Below are positions 45,965 through 53,950 of a stretch of 64,000 nt of DNA, piece by piece. A model generated the notes under the pieces. It saw only the letters and a program-made list of their open reading frames with translations, made no database searches and had not been told where the DNA came from. A program made the position numbers and the translations under genes. The number at the start of each line of letters is the position of its first letter. Position 1 is the stretch's first letter. The stretch is taken from contig NZ_JAVAMS010000002.1 in the NCBI RefSeq assembly GCF_030730945.1, positions 310,001 through 374,000 on the forward strand, given 5' to 3'. The stretch is from Aurantiacibacter poecillastricola (GTDB lineage Bacteria > Pseudomonadota > Alphaproteobacteria > Sphingomonadales > Sphingomonadaceae).

Positions 45965-46429
45965 CTAGGGTGCTGCGCTACGGGCGAGGATGGCATTGTA
46001 GTAATCAGCGTTGCCTGTCACTTCCTCTCCCAGCCAGCCGGGGGAGGGGATGGACTGGCCTGCGTCCTCCAGCTCGATCTCCGCTATGACGAGGCCTGCG
46101 TGCGCGCCTTCGAAAACGTCGATTTCCCATTCGAGGTCATCGGTCGCCGGCACGATATGCCGTGTCTTCAGCACTGCGCCTTTCTCTGCCAGCAGGTACA
46201 GCCGCTTCGCCTCCTCTAGAGGAACGTCGTACTCGAATTCCGCACGCTCCTCCTCGGCCCGGTCGGACTTGATCGTGAGCCGAGCTCTGGTGCCATCGAC
46301 AATGCGCACGCGGATCTCGCTATCGTTTTCGCTGGCAATATAGGCTTGCGCGATATGGTGCGAGCTCTTGGCCTCCGCGCGCCAGCTCTCATCTTTCACC
46401 AGGAACTTGCGCTCGATCTCGCGGCCCAT
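45965..46429 (-). CDS. CYTH domain protein (triphosphate tunnel enzyme)
   Basis: A 154-residue CYTH protein. It starts GREIERKFLV, the ExExK signature, and has alternating charged strands (IRVRIVDGTRARLTIKS, ERAEFEYDVP, WEIDVFEGAHAGLVIAEIEL) lining a tunnel that binds triphosphates and metal. Bacterial relatives hydrolyse inorganic triphosphate or thiamine triphosphate. The ATG overlaps the stop of the upstream CHAD gene by one base (TGATG). A start nine codons earlier is possible but lacks the family N-terminus. Confidence 0.9.
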   Translation of the reverse strand: MGREIERKFLVKDESWRAEAKSSHHIAQAYIASENDSEIRVRIVDGTRARLTIKSDRAEEERAEFEYDVPLEEAKRLYLLAEKGAVLKTRHIVPATDDLEWEIDVFEGAHAGLVIAEIELEDAGQSIPSPGWLGEEVTGNADYYNAILARSAAP

Positions 46430-47319
46430 CAGGAAAATCCGTGCCGCTTTGCCCATGGAGACCAGAGGTTCGCGACCTGGTCCACCAGGTCGCCGGGCTT
46501 CGCGGCCAGCAGCTTTTCAGCCATTTCCGCAGCCTCTTGCGAAAGTGTCTCGCTGCGTTTGGCTGCAAGCGCGTCCATCACCCTTGCATCCTCGGCCTCG
46601 TCGCCTTTCAGGCGATCACGGAATACGGTGAGGTCGTGGTGGTCGCCCAGCACGTCGGACAGGTCCTTGGCCAGTTTCGCGCGCGCCTTGAACAGGCCGG
46701 GCCATAACGGCCGGAGCATTCGCGAATGCATCCAGTGATATTTCACGCGCTTGCGCATTTCGTGGTGGGCCTCCCCTCCGCCGTGATCCATCGCCTTGCC
46801 GGCAGCCTTCCGGGCGCGTTTGTAAGTCTTCGCCATACCGCCCTCGAAAGCATCGAAGCCATCTTCTTCCAGCGCCCAGTCGCGTGACATGGCAAGGCCT
46901 TCTTCCATGCGCCTGCGACATTCGGCAAGCCTGTCCGACACCTCGCCATCGTTCAGCAAATCCGTACGCTGGCGGGTGAACTCGGCCCGGATACCGGCCA
47001 GTGCGCTGCGATCGACCTCTTCGCCATACGCGTCCATCAGCGCGTCGTAAGTGTCCTGCATCACCCTTGCGTCGCGATAGGCATCGACGATGCGCGCGGT
47101 ATCGCGGAAGAAGGCGTTGGTCGCCTTGTAATCGGGAAAGGCGGGGCGAACGAAACGTACCAGGCCGCGGATCTTCTTGCAGCGCTTGCGCAGATCGTGA
47201 ACCGCGTCTTCGTAGGGATCGACATCGATGGACTTCACCGCTTTCTCGGCCTGCTCCGTCGCCACGCGGCGAATGGCTGCGGCGACCGACCGGTCATCGG
47301 GCTTGATGCAATAAGCCAT
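46429..47319 (-). CDS. CHAD domain protein (polyphosphate-binding)
   Basis: A 296-residue all-helical CHAD protein. Paired conserved His and basic residues occur in EDAVHDLRKRCKKIRGLVRFVRP and EAHHEMRKRVKYHWMHSRML, which form the positively charged groove that binds polyphosphate. CHAD genes are usually next to or fused with CYTH genes; here they are separate but translationally coupled (TGATG). The ATG at 47319 (MAYCIKP) was preferred to a longer frame. It may target granules or act in polyphosphate handling. Confidence 0.92.
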   Translation of the reverse strand: MAYCIKPDDRSVAAAIRRVATEQAEKAVKSIDVDPYEDAVHDLRKRCKKIRGLVRFVRPAFPDYKATNAFFRDTARIVDAYRDARVMQDTYDALMDAYGEEVDRSALAGIRAEFTRQRTDLLNDGEVSDRLAECRRRMEEGLAMSRDWALEEDGFDAFEGGMAKTYKRARKAAGKAMDHGGGEAHHEMRKRVKYHWMHSRMLRPLWPGLFKARAKLAKDLSDVLGDHHDLTVFRDRLKGDEAEDARVMDALAAKRSETLSQEAAEMAEKLLAAKPGDLVDQVANLWSPWAKRHGFS

Positions 47320-47442
47320 GGGAGCATCCTTCGTCGGTTGGTGCGGAATATACCGGGTGAACGGACCGGGCACGCGGGGTGTTCCGCGGCAATAATCGAG
47401 CATGAGGAACCGCTTTGCAGATCAGGCCGTTATCGCCGCACG

Positions 47443-48459
47443 ATGGCCAGCCGCCCTGCAAAACTCATCTATGTCGATGACAGCCTGCCAGGCATAACCC
47501 GCAAGGGAGCAGGGCGCGGCTGGGCCTATTATGACGTCGATGGCGTTCTCATTACGGACCGCAGCGAGAAGAAGCGTCTGAACGCCATCGCCTTTCCGCC
47601 GGCCTACCAGGATGCGTGGTTCTGCCCCGCGCCCAATGGCCATATCCTGGCCACCGGGTTCGACGACAAGGGCCGCAAGCAATATCGCTACCACCCCGAA
47701 TTCCGCAGCTGGCGCGAGAGCGAGAAATTCGACGGTTGCCGCGCCTTCGGCAAGCTCCTTCCCCTGGTTCGAAAGCGGGTCGAGGAAGACATGCGTGCGC
47801 CCAAAGTCAGCAAGGAACGCGCGGTTGCCAGCGTCGTGCGCTTGCTGGATCTGGGCGCGATCCGCGTCGGCAATACAGGTTACGCCAAGGCCAACCGCTC
47901 TTTCGGAGCGACTACGCTGCGCCGGCGCCACGCCGAGGTGACGGGCCGCACTCTTCGCCTGCGCTTCACCGGCAAAGGCGGCAAGAAGCGCGAGGTGGAG
48001 CTGTCCGACGCCTCGCTGATCAAATGCGTCAAGTCGATGCAGGACCTGCCCGGACAACACCTGTTCCGCTGGCTGGACGACGATGACGAAGCACACGACG
48101 TAAGCTCTTCCGACGTGAACGCTTATCTGGCGGAGACCATGGGCGAGCCCTTTACCGCCAAGAACTTCCGCACCTGGCACGCCAGTGTCATGGCATTCCG
48201 CCTGCTGGGGGAAGCGCGGGAAGTGCTGACGATCAAGGCCGTGCTGGAACGCGTGGCCGACCATCTCGGCAACACGCCCGCCGTCACCCGCAAGAGCTAC
48301 GTCCACCCGGCTGTGATCGAGCTGATCGGCAGGCAGGAGGAATGGCGCAAGGGTCTGCGCCTGCCGCGCCGTACGCAGTACCAGAACCGCTGGGAGCGGG
48401 GCTTGCTCGAATTCCTTGAAAGCTCGCCGGACGCGGAGGAACTGCTGGCCGCGGCCTAG
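47443..48459 (+). CDS. DNA topoisomerase IB
   Basis: A 338-residue bacterial (poxvirus-like) type IB topoisomerase that relaxes supercoils through a 3'-phosphotyrosine link. The N-terminal domain has FPPAYQDAWFCPAPNGHILATGFDDKGRKQYRYHP. The catalytic domain shows the Arg in LGAIRVGNTGYA, Lys region in TLRRRHAEVTG, NFRTWHAS and the nucleophile Tyr in TRKSYVHPAV. The start is the ATG of MASRPAK. It is divergent from the CHAD gene. Confidence 0.95.
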   Translation: MASRPAKLIYVDDSLPGITRKGAGRGWAYYDVDGVLITDRSEKKRLNAIAFPPAYQDAWFCPAPNGHILATGFDDKGRKQYRYHPEFRSWRESEKFDGCRAFGKLLPLVRKRVEEDMRAPKVSKERAVASVVRLLDLGAIRVGNTGYAKANRSFGATTLRRRHAEVTGRTLRLRFTGKGGKKREVELSDASLIKCVKSMQDLPGQHLFRWLDDDDEAHDVSSSDVNAYLAETMGEPFTAKNFRTWHASVMAFRLLGEAREVLTIKAVLERVADHLGNTPAVTRKSYVHPAVIELIGRQEEWRKGLRLPRRTQYQNRWERGLLEFLESSPDAEELLAAA

Positions 48460-48547
48460 GCGCGGGCAGGGCACGGGCGGTCGGGGAAAGTCTTCGAACC
48501 GTCACGCAATTCTCCAAACTGTCACATTACGCGTGTTGCTGAGCGGC

Positions 48548-49003
48548 ATGATTCGCATCGCTTGCACCGCACTTGCACTCGCCCTGACCATTTCACCCGT
48601 CGCTGCCTTCGCCGGCGACTTGACGGGCACAGTGCTCGACTCTTCCGCGATGCCGGTTGCGGGAGCGCAGGTGTCGATCGCTGGCTTGGAGCGTGCAGTG
48701 ATAACCGATGCAGACGGTCGATACGTGTTCGAAGGTCTTTCTGAAGGCGAATACCGGATCGCGGTGCGGTTGGCCGACGATGCGCGCCAGCATGCCTCTG
48801 CCAGCGTCCCTGAAGCGGGCGAAGCGAAGCGCGACATCTTCCTGTTGTCCCCGGCCGCGCTGGATCATGCCCGCAACGGCGTGAACCCGGCCGAAGCCCT
48901 GCTGGCCGAGGCGCAGGCCGCGCGAGCATGGGAAGAAGCCAGCGAGATGGCGGCGCAGATGGGCGAAGGCGAGGGCACGGTGTTGCCCGGCCTTACGGGT
49001 TAG
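48548..49003 (+). CDS. Secreted carboxypeptidase-regulatory-like domain protein
   Basis: A 151-residue exported protein: signal peptide about residues 1-22 (ending AFAG), then a single carboxypeptidase-regulatory-like (CnaB-like) beta domain about 25-90, with GTVLDSSAMPVAGAQVSIAGLERAVITDADGRYVFEGLSEGEYRI in overlapping parts, then an Ala/Glu-rich helical tail. Such domains often bind surface structures; no enzyme is attached. No strong ribosome site was seen. Confidence 0.82.
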   Translation: MIRIACTALALALTISPVAAFAGDLTGTVLDSSAMPVAGAQVSIAGLERAVITDADGRYVFEGLSEGEYRIAVRLADDARQHASASVPEAGEAKRDIFLLSPAALDHARNGVNPAEALLAEAQAARAWEEASEMAAQMGEGEGTVLPGLTG

Positions 49004-49045
49004 ATCCACCCACGCGCGTCTACGGGCTAACGCGCGCCTCAACGA

Positions 49046-49348
49046 TCAGCGTGCCGCGGCTATTCGTTGCTGGTGAGCCCGGATTAGCGGATCGTTGAAG
49101 AAAGTGCCGAAGGGAAACAGGGCGAAGACGAACGTGCGGATCCACTCCGCCACGCTGAAGCCCTTGCCGGGAAGGCACACCACCATGGCCGCCAGATAGG
49201 CCAGCCAAGCGACGCCATGTGCCATGCCGACAGGGGGCACCAGCGCAGGAAAGTCGAACAGGTATTTCAGCGGCATCGCCACGAGGAACAGCGCGATAGT
49301 GGTCACGCCTTCCACGAAAGCTACGGTGCGGAACAGCTGGAGCATCAA
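49046..49348 (-). CDS. DUF3817 family membrane protein
   Basis: A 100-residue protein with three hydrophobic helices, of the DUF3817 (YdzA-like) family: FRTVAFVEGVTTIALFLVAMPLKY, VGMAHGVAWLAYLAAMVVC and FALFPFGTFFNDP are characteristic. Function unknown. It starts in a four-base overlap with the ilvE stop codon, so it depends on ilvE translation. Confidence 0.88.
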   Translation of the reverse strand: MMLQLFRTVAFVEGVTTIALFLVAMPLKYLFDFPALVPPVGMAHGVAWLAYLAAMVVCLPGKGFSVAEWIRTFVFALFPFGTFFNDPLIRAHQQRIAAAR

Positions 49349-50439
49349 CTGATCCGCCGCACCCAGCCGTGCCGGTCTTCCACCGTGCCGCGCTGGATGC
49401 CGACCAGCTTCTCGCGCAGCTTCGTGGTGAGCTGTCCCGGCCCGCCCGAGCCGATGGTGAATTCGCCGTCATTCCCGGCCACCTTGCCCACCGGCGTCAC
49501 CACGGCGGCGGTGCCGCAGGCCATCGTCTCGACGAGGCGGCCCGAGCCCGCATCCTCGCGCCACTGGTCGAGCGAATAGCGCTCCTCGCGAACGGTGAGG
49601 CCTTCCTCCCGCGCCAGCGTCAGCAGGCTGTCGCGGGTGATTCCGGGCAGGATCGTGCCCGATAGCGGCGGGGTGATCATCGTGCCGTCTTCGAACACGA
49701 AGAACAGGTTCATGCCGCCCAGCTCCTCGATCCACTTGCGCTCCACCGCGTCGAGGAACACCACCTGGTCGTGCCCCTTGGCAAAAGCTTCGCCGGTGGG
49801 GACAAGGCTGGCGGCGTAATTGCCCCCGCACTTCGCCTCGCCCGTGCCGCCGGGCGCCGCGCGGGTATAATCGCTCACCCACACGGAGACGGCGGGCGCG
49901 CCCGACTTGAAATAGTTGCCGGCGGGCGAGAGAATGACAAGGAACTTGTATTTCTTGGCCGGACGCACGCCGAGGAAATGCTCGTTCGCGAACATGAAGG
50001 GGCGGATATAGAGCGAGCCGCCCTCCACCTTGGGGAACCAGCTCCTGTCCGCCTTCACCACGGTCTCGACCGCCTCGATGAAAGCCTCTTCCGGCAGTTC
50101 CGGCATAGCGAGGCGGCGGGCCGACTTGTTGAAGCGCTGCGCGTTCTGTTCGGGCCGGAACAGCGCCATCGAATCGTCGGCCAGCTTGTAGGCTTTCAGT
50201 CCCTCGAAGATTTCCTGCGCATAATGCAGCACCGAGGCGGCGGGATCGAGCATGATCGGCTCGCGCGCGCAAAGCCGGGCCGAATGCCAGCCTTCGCCCT
50301 CGTCATAATCGATGGAAACCATGTGATCGGTGAAGACCGTTCCGAAGCCGGGATCGGCAATGGCCTGCTCACGCGTGGCGCCGGGCACCGGGGCGGGGTG
50401 GGGAATATGCTTGAACTGGATGGCGGGCGCTTTGGCCAT
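49345..50439 (-). CDS. ilvE: Branched-chain amino acid aminotransferase
   Basis: A 364-residue PLP enzyme (class IV fold, eukaryote-like BCAT II) that transfers the amino group between glutamate and the keto acids of leucine, isoleucine and valine. The PLP lysine lies in GTGEAKCGGNYAAS, and FEGLKAYK, LYIRPFMFA and TPPLSGTILPGITRDS are further marks. The ATG (MAKAPAIQF) follows GGAGAG. It is functionally linked to leuB found at 55 kb. Confidence 0.95.
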   Translation of the reverse strand: MAKAPAIQFKHIPHPAPVPGATREQAIADPGFGTVFTDHMVSIDYDEGEGWHSARLCAREPIMLDPAASVLHYAQEIFEGLKAYKLADDSMALFRPEQNAQRFNKSARRLAMPELPEEAFIEAVETVVKADRSWFPKVEGGSLYIRPFMFANEHFLGVRPAKKYKFLVILSPAGNYFKSGAPAVSVWVSDYTRAAPGGTGEAKCGGNYAASLVPTGEAFAKGHDQVVFLDAVERKWIEELGGMNLFFVFEDGTMITPPLSGTILPGITRDSLLTLAREEGLTVREERYSLDQWREDAGSGRLVETMACGTAAVVTPVGKVAGNDGEFTIGSGGPGQLTTKLREKLVGIQRGTVEDRHGWVRRIS

Positions 50440-50506
50440 AATGCTGCTCTCTCCTTGTCCCCGCGCGATTAGTGGGCGGAACGGGCAGAGGCAAGCATGT
50501 CTGCGG

Positions 50507-50776
50507 CTAATAGACTTTGGTGCCGCATTCCGGGCAATGCTTGAACACGTATGGCCAGAAAAAAGGGAGTCCGGATGAATTTCGCTGGGTAACCTTTCCG
50601 TGCCCGCATGGGCGGCGCTGCCAGACAATCATTTGGCCGAGAGAGAAGCTGAGCAACGCGATCGCCCCGAACACAGCTGCGGCTGGCTCGGGATACCAGG
50701 CAAAGGTTGCCAGCAATGATATGGCTCCCCCGATACAAATCAAAGGAAACCAACCGTACAGCTTGCTGAGCTTCAT
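50507..50776 (-). CDS. Small membrane protein with C-terminal zinc-ribbon-like pair
   Basis: An 89-residue protein with two hydrophobic helices (residues about 6-22 and 28-48) and a C-terminal cytosolic part containing RRPCGHGK and HCPECGTKVY, which together could form a small zinc site. A GGAA element precedes the chosen ATG; a start six codons upstream is possible. No family recognised. It follows the terminator at 50791-50834 and so seems to have its own promoter or low expression. Confidence 0.65.
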   Translation of the reverse strand: MKLSKLYGWFPLICIGGAISLLATFAWYPEPAAAVFGAIALLSFSLGQMIVWQRRPCGHGKVTQRNSSGLPFFWPYVFKHCPECGTKVY

Positions 50777-50790
50777 CGAATTTCCATAGC

Positions 50791-50834
50791 CCAAAAATGA
50801 GAAGGGCAGCTACGCATCGGCGCAACTGCCCTTC
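50791..50834 (-). terminator. Rho-independent terminator after the 18-codon ORF
   Basis: A perfect nine-bp stem (GAAGGGCAG, 50801-50809, with 50826-50834), 16-base loop, followed on the minus strand by TCATTTTTGG. Confidence 0.7.
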
Positions 50835-51137
50835 GCATGGTCAGCGGTCAGTTAGACCGCCCACGAAGCCTTACTCGGCAAATGGAAAGTTACCGAATAT
50901 GCTCCGCATGGGTCATCACCGACCTCCCTGCTGAACCATGAGACATCGGATCACCTCCTTTCGCGCTTTTGAGCCAAGGACCCTGCCGTTTCACCGGGGG
51001 CCAAGACCGCGTGGACCGCTGGTCTTGAGTGACTTTGTGAATCACTGCACGGGCGAACACAAGCCTTGAATTATTCTTTTTCACAGTCAGAATAGCTGAT
51101 CTGCCAAGCGCTCCGAAATGCGACTATTTCAAGGCAC
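50835..51137 (-). other. Small intergenic transcription unit
   Basis: The stretch between the two flanking genes contains the 18-codon ORF, a stem-loop at about 51001-51028 (CAAGACC/GGTCTTG) upstream of it, an AT-rich segment at 51065-51100 that could hold a promoter, and the terminator. No other gene is seen. Confidence 0.4.
50890..50946 (-). CDS. Candidate 18-residue small ORF with near-perfect Shine-Dalgarno
   Basis: The minus strand carries GAAAGGAGGTGATCC at 50948-50962, complementary to the whole 16S rRNA 3' tail, seven bases (from GGAGG) before an ATG. The 18-codon frame ends in TAA and encodes MSHGSAGRSVMTHAEHIR, with a second in-frame ATG preceded by GGGAGG. Codons such as TCT, CAT, GGT and TCA are unlike the GC-rich codon use around it. 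It may be a real small protein, a leader peptide or part of a regulatory RNA. No homologue is recalled. Confidence 0.45.
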   Translation of the reverse strand: MSHGSAGRSVMTHAEHIR

Positions 51138-51704
51138 TTAGTTCCGGCAATCTTCCACAACGCGCGTCACTTCCGGCCAGGCCGGAACGAAGATCGGTTG
51201 CACTCCTGCGACCTCCACGGCGAAACGGCCCTTGGAGAAGGCCATCGCATCGAGAAGCGGGTCGCTCGCGGCAAGTTCCGCAACAATCAGCGGGCGCGAG
51301 GAAGCGCTGGGGCTGGCTGTCAGGCGCCGGTCCTGCGTCTCTGTACGGATCAGCATTTCCACTTGCCTGCTCGCCTGACCGCTGCGGGCGATGCCGATGC
51401 GGCGGCTGCCAGGATCGCAGCGCAGGATGAGGTCGACCGTGTCGGTGGTATTGCCCGTTCCGAACACTGCCAGCGTCTCTCCCGCCTCTGCGACATAGGT
51501 CCAGTCACCCGGCGTCTGCGGCGCGTCCATCCAGTTGTCGAAGCTGGGCGAGACGACCTGCGGCGGCGCCGCTTCGGGCTGGGCCTGCGTGGGTGACGGC
51601 GTGGGCGAGGGAGAAGGCACGAGCGTGGGCTCAGGCGAGGGCGGCACGCATGCTGCCAGGGTCAATGCGCCGAGTAATGCGGAAACGCGGGTTGCGGTTC
51701 TCAT
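51138..51704 (-). CDS. Lipoprotein of unknown function, paralogue A
   Basis: A 188-residue predicted lipoprotein: signal with lipobox LAAC, then a long Pro/Ser/Thr-rich spacer (PSPSPTPSPTQAQPE) that would span periplasm or wall, and a beta-rich domain. The layout and the ends (LILRCD in the middle, PEVTRVVEDC at the end) match the neighbouring gene, so the two are tandem paralogues; the shared Cys pair may form a disulfide. A start five codons upstream would overlap the previous gene. Function unknown. Confidence 0.75.
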   Translation of the reverse strand: MRTATRVSALLGALTLAACVPPSPEPTLVPSPSPTPSPTQAQPEAAPPQVVSPSFDNWMDAPQTPGDWTYVAEAGETLAVFGTGNTTDTVDLILRCDPGSRRIGIARSGQASRQVEMLIRTETQDRRLTASPSASSRPLIVAELAASDPLLDAMAFSKGRFAVEVAGVQPIFVPAWPEVTRVVEDCRN

Positions 51705-51709
51705 GCGGA

Positions 51710-52225
51710 TCAGCTGCATGCGGTCAGCACGCGGGTAATGCCGGGATGGGTGGGAAACTGCATCCGGTCACCCGTGGGTGAGGTCAGCGCTACCACCTCG
51801 TTCTGCGTGGAGAAGGCGTTGAATAGCGCAAGACCCGGATCGATCTCCGCCGACAGGCCTCCGTCTACAGGCGCCATGTCCAACCGAGCCGCTTCGCCGC
51901 CTGCATCCACGCGCCACGCTTCGGGCGTCTGTGAGCTGCTCGCTATATCCATGGTGACGGTGCCGCTCATTCGATCGCAGATGATGGCTAGCTTGGGCTC
52001 TCCGCCATTCTCGGCGAAAACGGCGCGCGCGCCGTCGGGGTTCTCGTTCACGTCCCAGCTGCCGGCGACCAGCGCTGTGCCGTCGGGCGCCGCAGTGGGC
52101 GTGGGGGCGGGAGTAAGCACGGGGGCGGGCTCCTCGGCCTCGGCCACAACCGAATCCTCGCCGCTGTTGCAAGCAGCTACCATTGCAGCGCCGAGGGATA
52201 GGGCAAGAACATCGCGCAGTTTCAT
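51710..52225 (-). CDS. Lipoprotein of unknown function, paralogue B
   Basis: A 171-residue predicted lipoprotein with lipobox VAAC, an acidic and Pro-rich linker (PAPVLTPAPTPTAAP) and a beta-rich domain containing LAIICDR and ending HPGITRVLTAC. These match the middle and end of the next gene downstream. AAGGAAC lies nine bases before the ATG. Divergent from tlyA. The domain may be an inhibitor- or invasin-like beta fold, but no family is certain. Confidence 0.78.
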   Translation of the reverse strand: MKLRDVLALSLGAAMVAACNSGEDSVVAEAEEPAPVLTPAPTPTAAPDGTALVAGSWDVNENPDGARAVFAENGGEPKLAIICDRMSGTVTMDIASSSQTPEAWRVDAGGEAARLDMAPVDGGLSAEIDPGLALFNAFSTQNEVVALTSPTGDRMQFPTHPGITRVLTACS

Positions 52226-52278
52226 CAAAACTTGTTCCTTCTGGACGGTTTGCCGTTTGCGGCTCTATCGCCGTGTGC

Positions 52279-53043
52279 ATGACCAAGCGCAAGCCATCTC
52301 GTTCCCGGATCGACCAATTGCTCGTCGAGCATGGCGAGGCCGAATCGCGCACCCGCGCGCAGGCGCTGGTGATGGCCGGACTGGTGTTTGCAGGGCCTCC
52401 CGGAAAGCTGTCGCGGATCGACAAGCCGGGCCAGCAGGTGGCGGAAGGTTGGGCAGTGGAAGTGCGCGGGCGCGATCATCCCTGGGTGGGCCGCGGCGGG
52501 GTGAAGCTTGCCCATGCTATCGAGCATTTCGAGCTCGATCCAAAGGGCGCGGTGGCGATGGATATCGGCTCCTCCACGGGCGGGTTTACCGAGGTGCTGC
52601 TGCATCACGGCGCGGCGCATGTTTTCGCGGTGGATGTGGGTACCAACCAGCTCGCGTGGAAGCTGCGGCAGGACGAGCGGATCACCGTGCTGGAGCAGAC
52701 CAATGCCCGCGCCCTCACGCCCGGCCTTATCGACAGGCCGTGCGACTGGGTGGTGTGCGATGCGAGCTTCATCGGCCTCGCCAAGGTACTCGAAGTGCCT
52801 CTTGCGCTGGCGGCGCCGCGTTGCCGACTGGTGGCGCTGATCAAACCGCAGTTCGAAGTCGCGAGGGGGGAAGTCGGCAAGGGCGGCATCGTGCGCGAAC
52901 CGGCCTTGCGCCAGCGCGTATGCGACGAAGTGCGCTCGTGGCTGGAGGATGGTGGCTGGCGGATCGACGGGATTGTCGAGAGTCCGATTAAGGGAACGGA
53001 AGGCAATGTGGAGTACCTCGTTGCTGCCTTGCGCGAAGGCTGA
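52279..53043 (+). CDS. tlyA: TlyA-family rRNA (cytidine-2'-O)-methyltransferase
   Basis: A 254-residue protein with an N-terminal S4 RNA-binding domain (RIDQLLVEHGEAESRTRAQALVMAG in overlapping parts) and an FtsJ-like SAM methyltransferase domain (AMDIGSSTGGFTEVLL as SAM loop, catalytic K...D...K...E set including KPQFE). Actinobacterial TlyA methylates 16S and 23S rRNA; the older name hemolysin A is misleading. The ATG of MTKRKPSR follows the divergent lipoprotein by 53 bases. Confidence 0.93.
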   Translation: MTKRKPSRSRIDQLLVEHGEAESRTRAQALVMAGLVFAGPPGKLSRIDKPGQQVAEGWAVEVRGRDHPWVGRGGVKLAHAIEHFELDPKGAVAMDIGSSTGGFTEVLLHHGAAHVFAVDVGTNQLAWKLRQDERITVLEQTNARALTPGLIDRPCDWVVCDASFIGLAKVLEVPLALAAPRCRLVALIKPQFEVARGEVGKGGIVREPALRQRVCDEVRSWLEDGGWRIDGIVESPIKGTEGNVEYLVAALREG

Positions 53044-53091
53044 CGCACCGCCAAGCTGCCGCTACCGAATCACTGGGGTCTTTTTTCGCCG

Positions 53092-53646
53092 ATGAACCGT
53101 CTTGCCTCGCCCGCGCAGCTGCGTGCCAGCTTGCTACGCTGGGCGCTGTTCGTCGTGCCGACCGTCATGTTGCTGGGTTTCCTGTCCGGACAGGTAAGTG
53201 GCAGTTCCGCGGACAGCTACTGGTTCCAGTCGCTGGAAAAGCCCGCACTGTTCCCGCCGCCTGCCACTTTCGGGATCGTGTGGAGCATCCTCTATTTCAT
53301 GATGGGCGTCGCCTTTGCGCTGGTTTGCGCTGCCTGGGGATCGCGCATGCGATCGTGGGCGATCCTTGCCTTCCTCGTGCAGTTCACGATCAACCTCGCC
53401 TGGTCGCCCACCTTCTTCGGCTATCATGAGATCGAATTGGCGCTGTGGGTGATCGTTGCGCTGAACGTGGCGCTGGCCGTCACTATGGTGCTGTTCTTCA
53501 AAGTGCGCAAATGGGCAGGCGCGCTGCTGGTGCCATATCTTGCCTGGACGCTGTTCGCCGCAGTGCTGAACTGGCAATTCCTCGAGCTGAACCCCGAGGC
53601 CAGCGGTGCCGAGGGCTCGGGCGCAGTGCAGCGGATCGAATTGTAG
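53092..53646 (+). CDS. tspO: TspO/MBR family protein
   Basis: A 184-residue membrane protein with five transmembrane helices of the TspO/peripheral benzodiazepine receptor family. Typical segments are YWFQSLEKPALFPPPATFGIVWSILYFMMG, WSPTFFGYHEIELAL and WTLFAAVLNWQFLELNP. In photosynthetic relatives TspO senses or moves porphyrins and regulates pigment genes; here the role is not shown. Length slightly above average because of a C-terminal extension. Confidence 0.93.
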   Translation: MNRLASPAQLRASLLRWALFVVPTVMLLGFLSGQVSGSSADSYWFQSLEKPALFPPPATFGIVWSILYFMMGVAFALVCAAWGSRMRSWAILAFLVQFTINLAWSPTFFGYHEIELALWVIVALNVALAVTMVLFFKVRKWAGALLVPYLAWTLFAAVLNWQFLELNPEASGAEGSGAVQRIEL

Positions 53647-53682
53647 GTTGAGAATCGCGCCGCGAGGTTCCAGATTACGCCC

Positions 53683-53937
53683 ATGCAGAGCCAGAACCCG
53701 ATGATCGCCGATTTCGTCAAACTCGCCAATGCGGCGGCCGGTACCTTCGCCGGTATGAGCCGTGAAGCGCGCGACAGCGCGCGGGAGCGTATGAAAGAAG
53801 CGCTGGGCGGCCTCGATTTCGTCAGCCGCGAGGAGTTCGACGGGGTGAAGGACATGGCAGCGCTGGCACGCGAGAAGGTGGACGTGCTGGAAGCAAAGCT
53901 CGCTGCGCTTGAGGCGAAGCTCTCCGAAAAAGGCTGA
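53683..53937 (+). CDS. ubiK: Accessory factor UbiK family protein
   Basis: An 84-residue protein with a short N-terminal helix and a C-terminal coiled coil (KVDVLEAKLAALEAKL), the BMFP/UbiK layout. UbiK assists aerobic ubiquinone synthesis and binds membranes through its N-terminal helix. FVSREEFDGVKDMAALARE is the conserved middle. It lies 36 bases after tspO. Confidence 0.9.
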   Translation: MQSQNPMIADFVKLANAAAGTFAGMSREARDSARERMKEALGGLDFVSREEFDGVKDMAALAREKVDVLEAKLAALEAKLSEKG

Positions 53938-53950
53938 GACTTCGCCGGCG

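Noticed and set aside
48485..48545. Pho box before the carboxypeptidase-regulatory-like gene (CGTCAC and TGTCAC)
   Set aside because: The two half-sites are about 20 bases apart with no good 11-base repeat between them.
50940..50965. Fragment of a 16S rRNA 3' end on the plus strand
   Set aside because: Only the 15-base GGATCACCTCCTTTC matches; flanking bases do not, so it is better read as a Shine-Dalgarno on the other strand.
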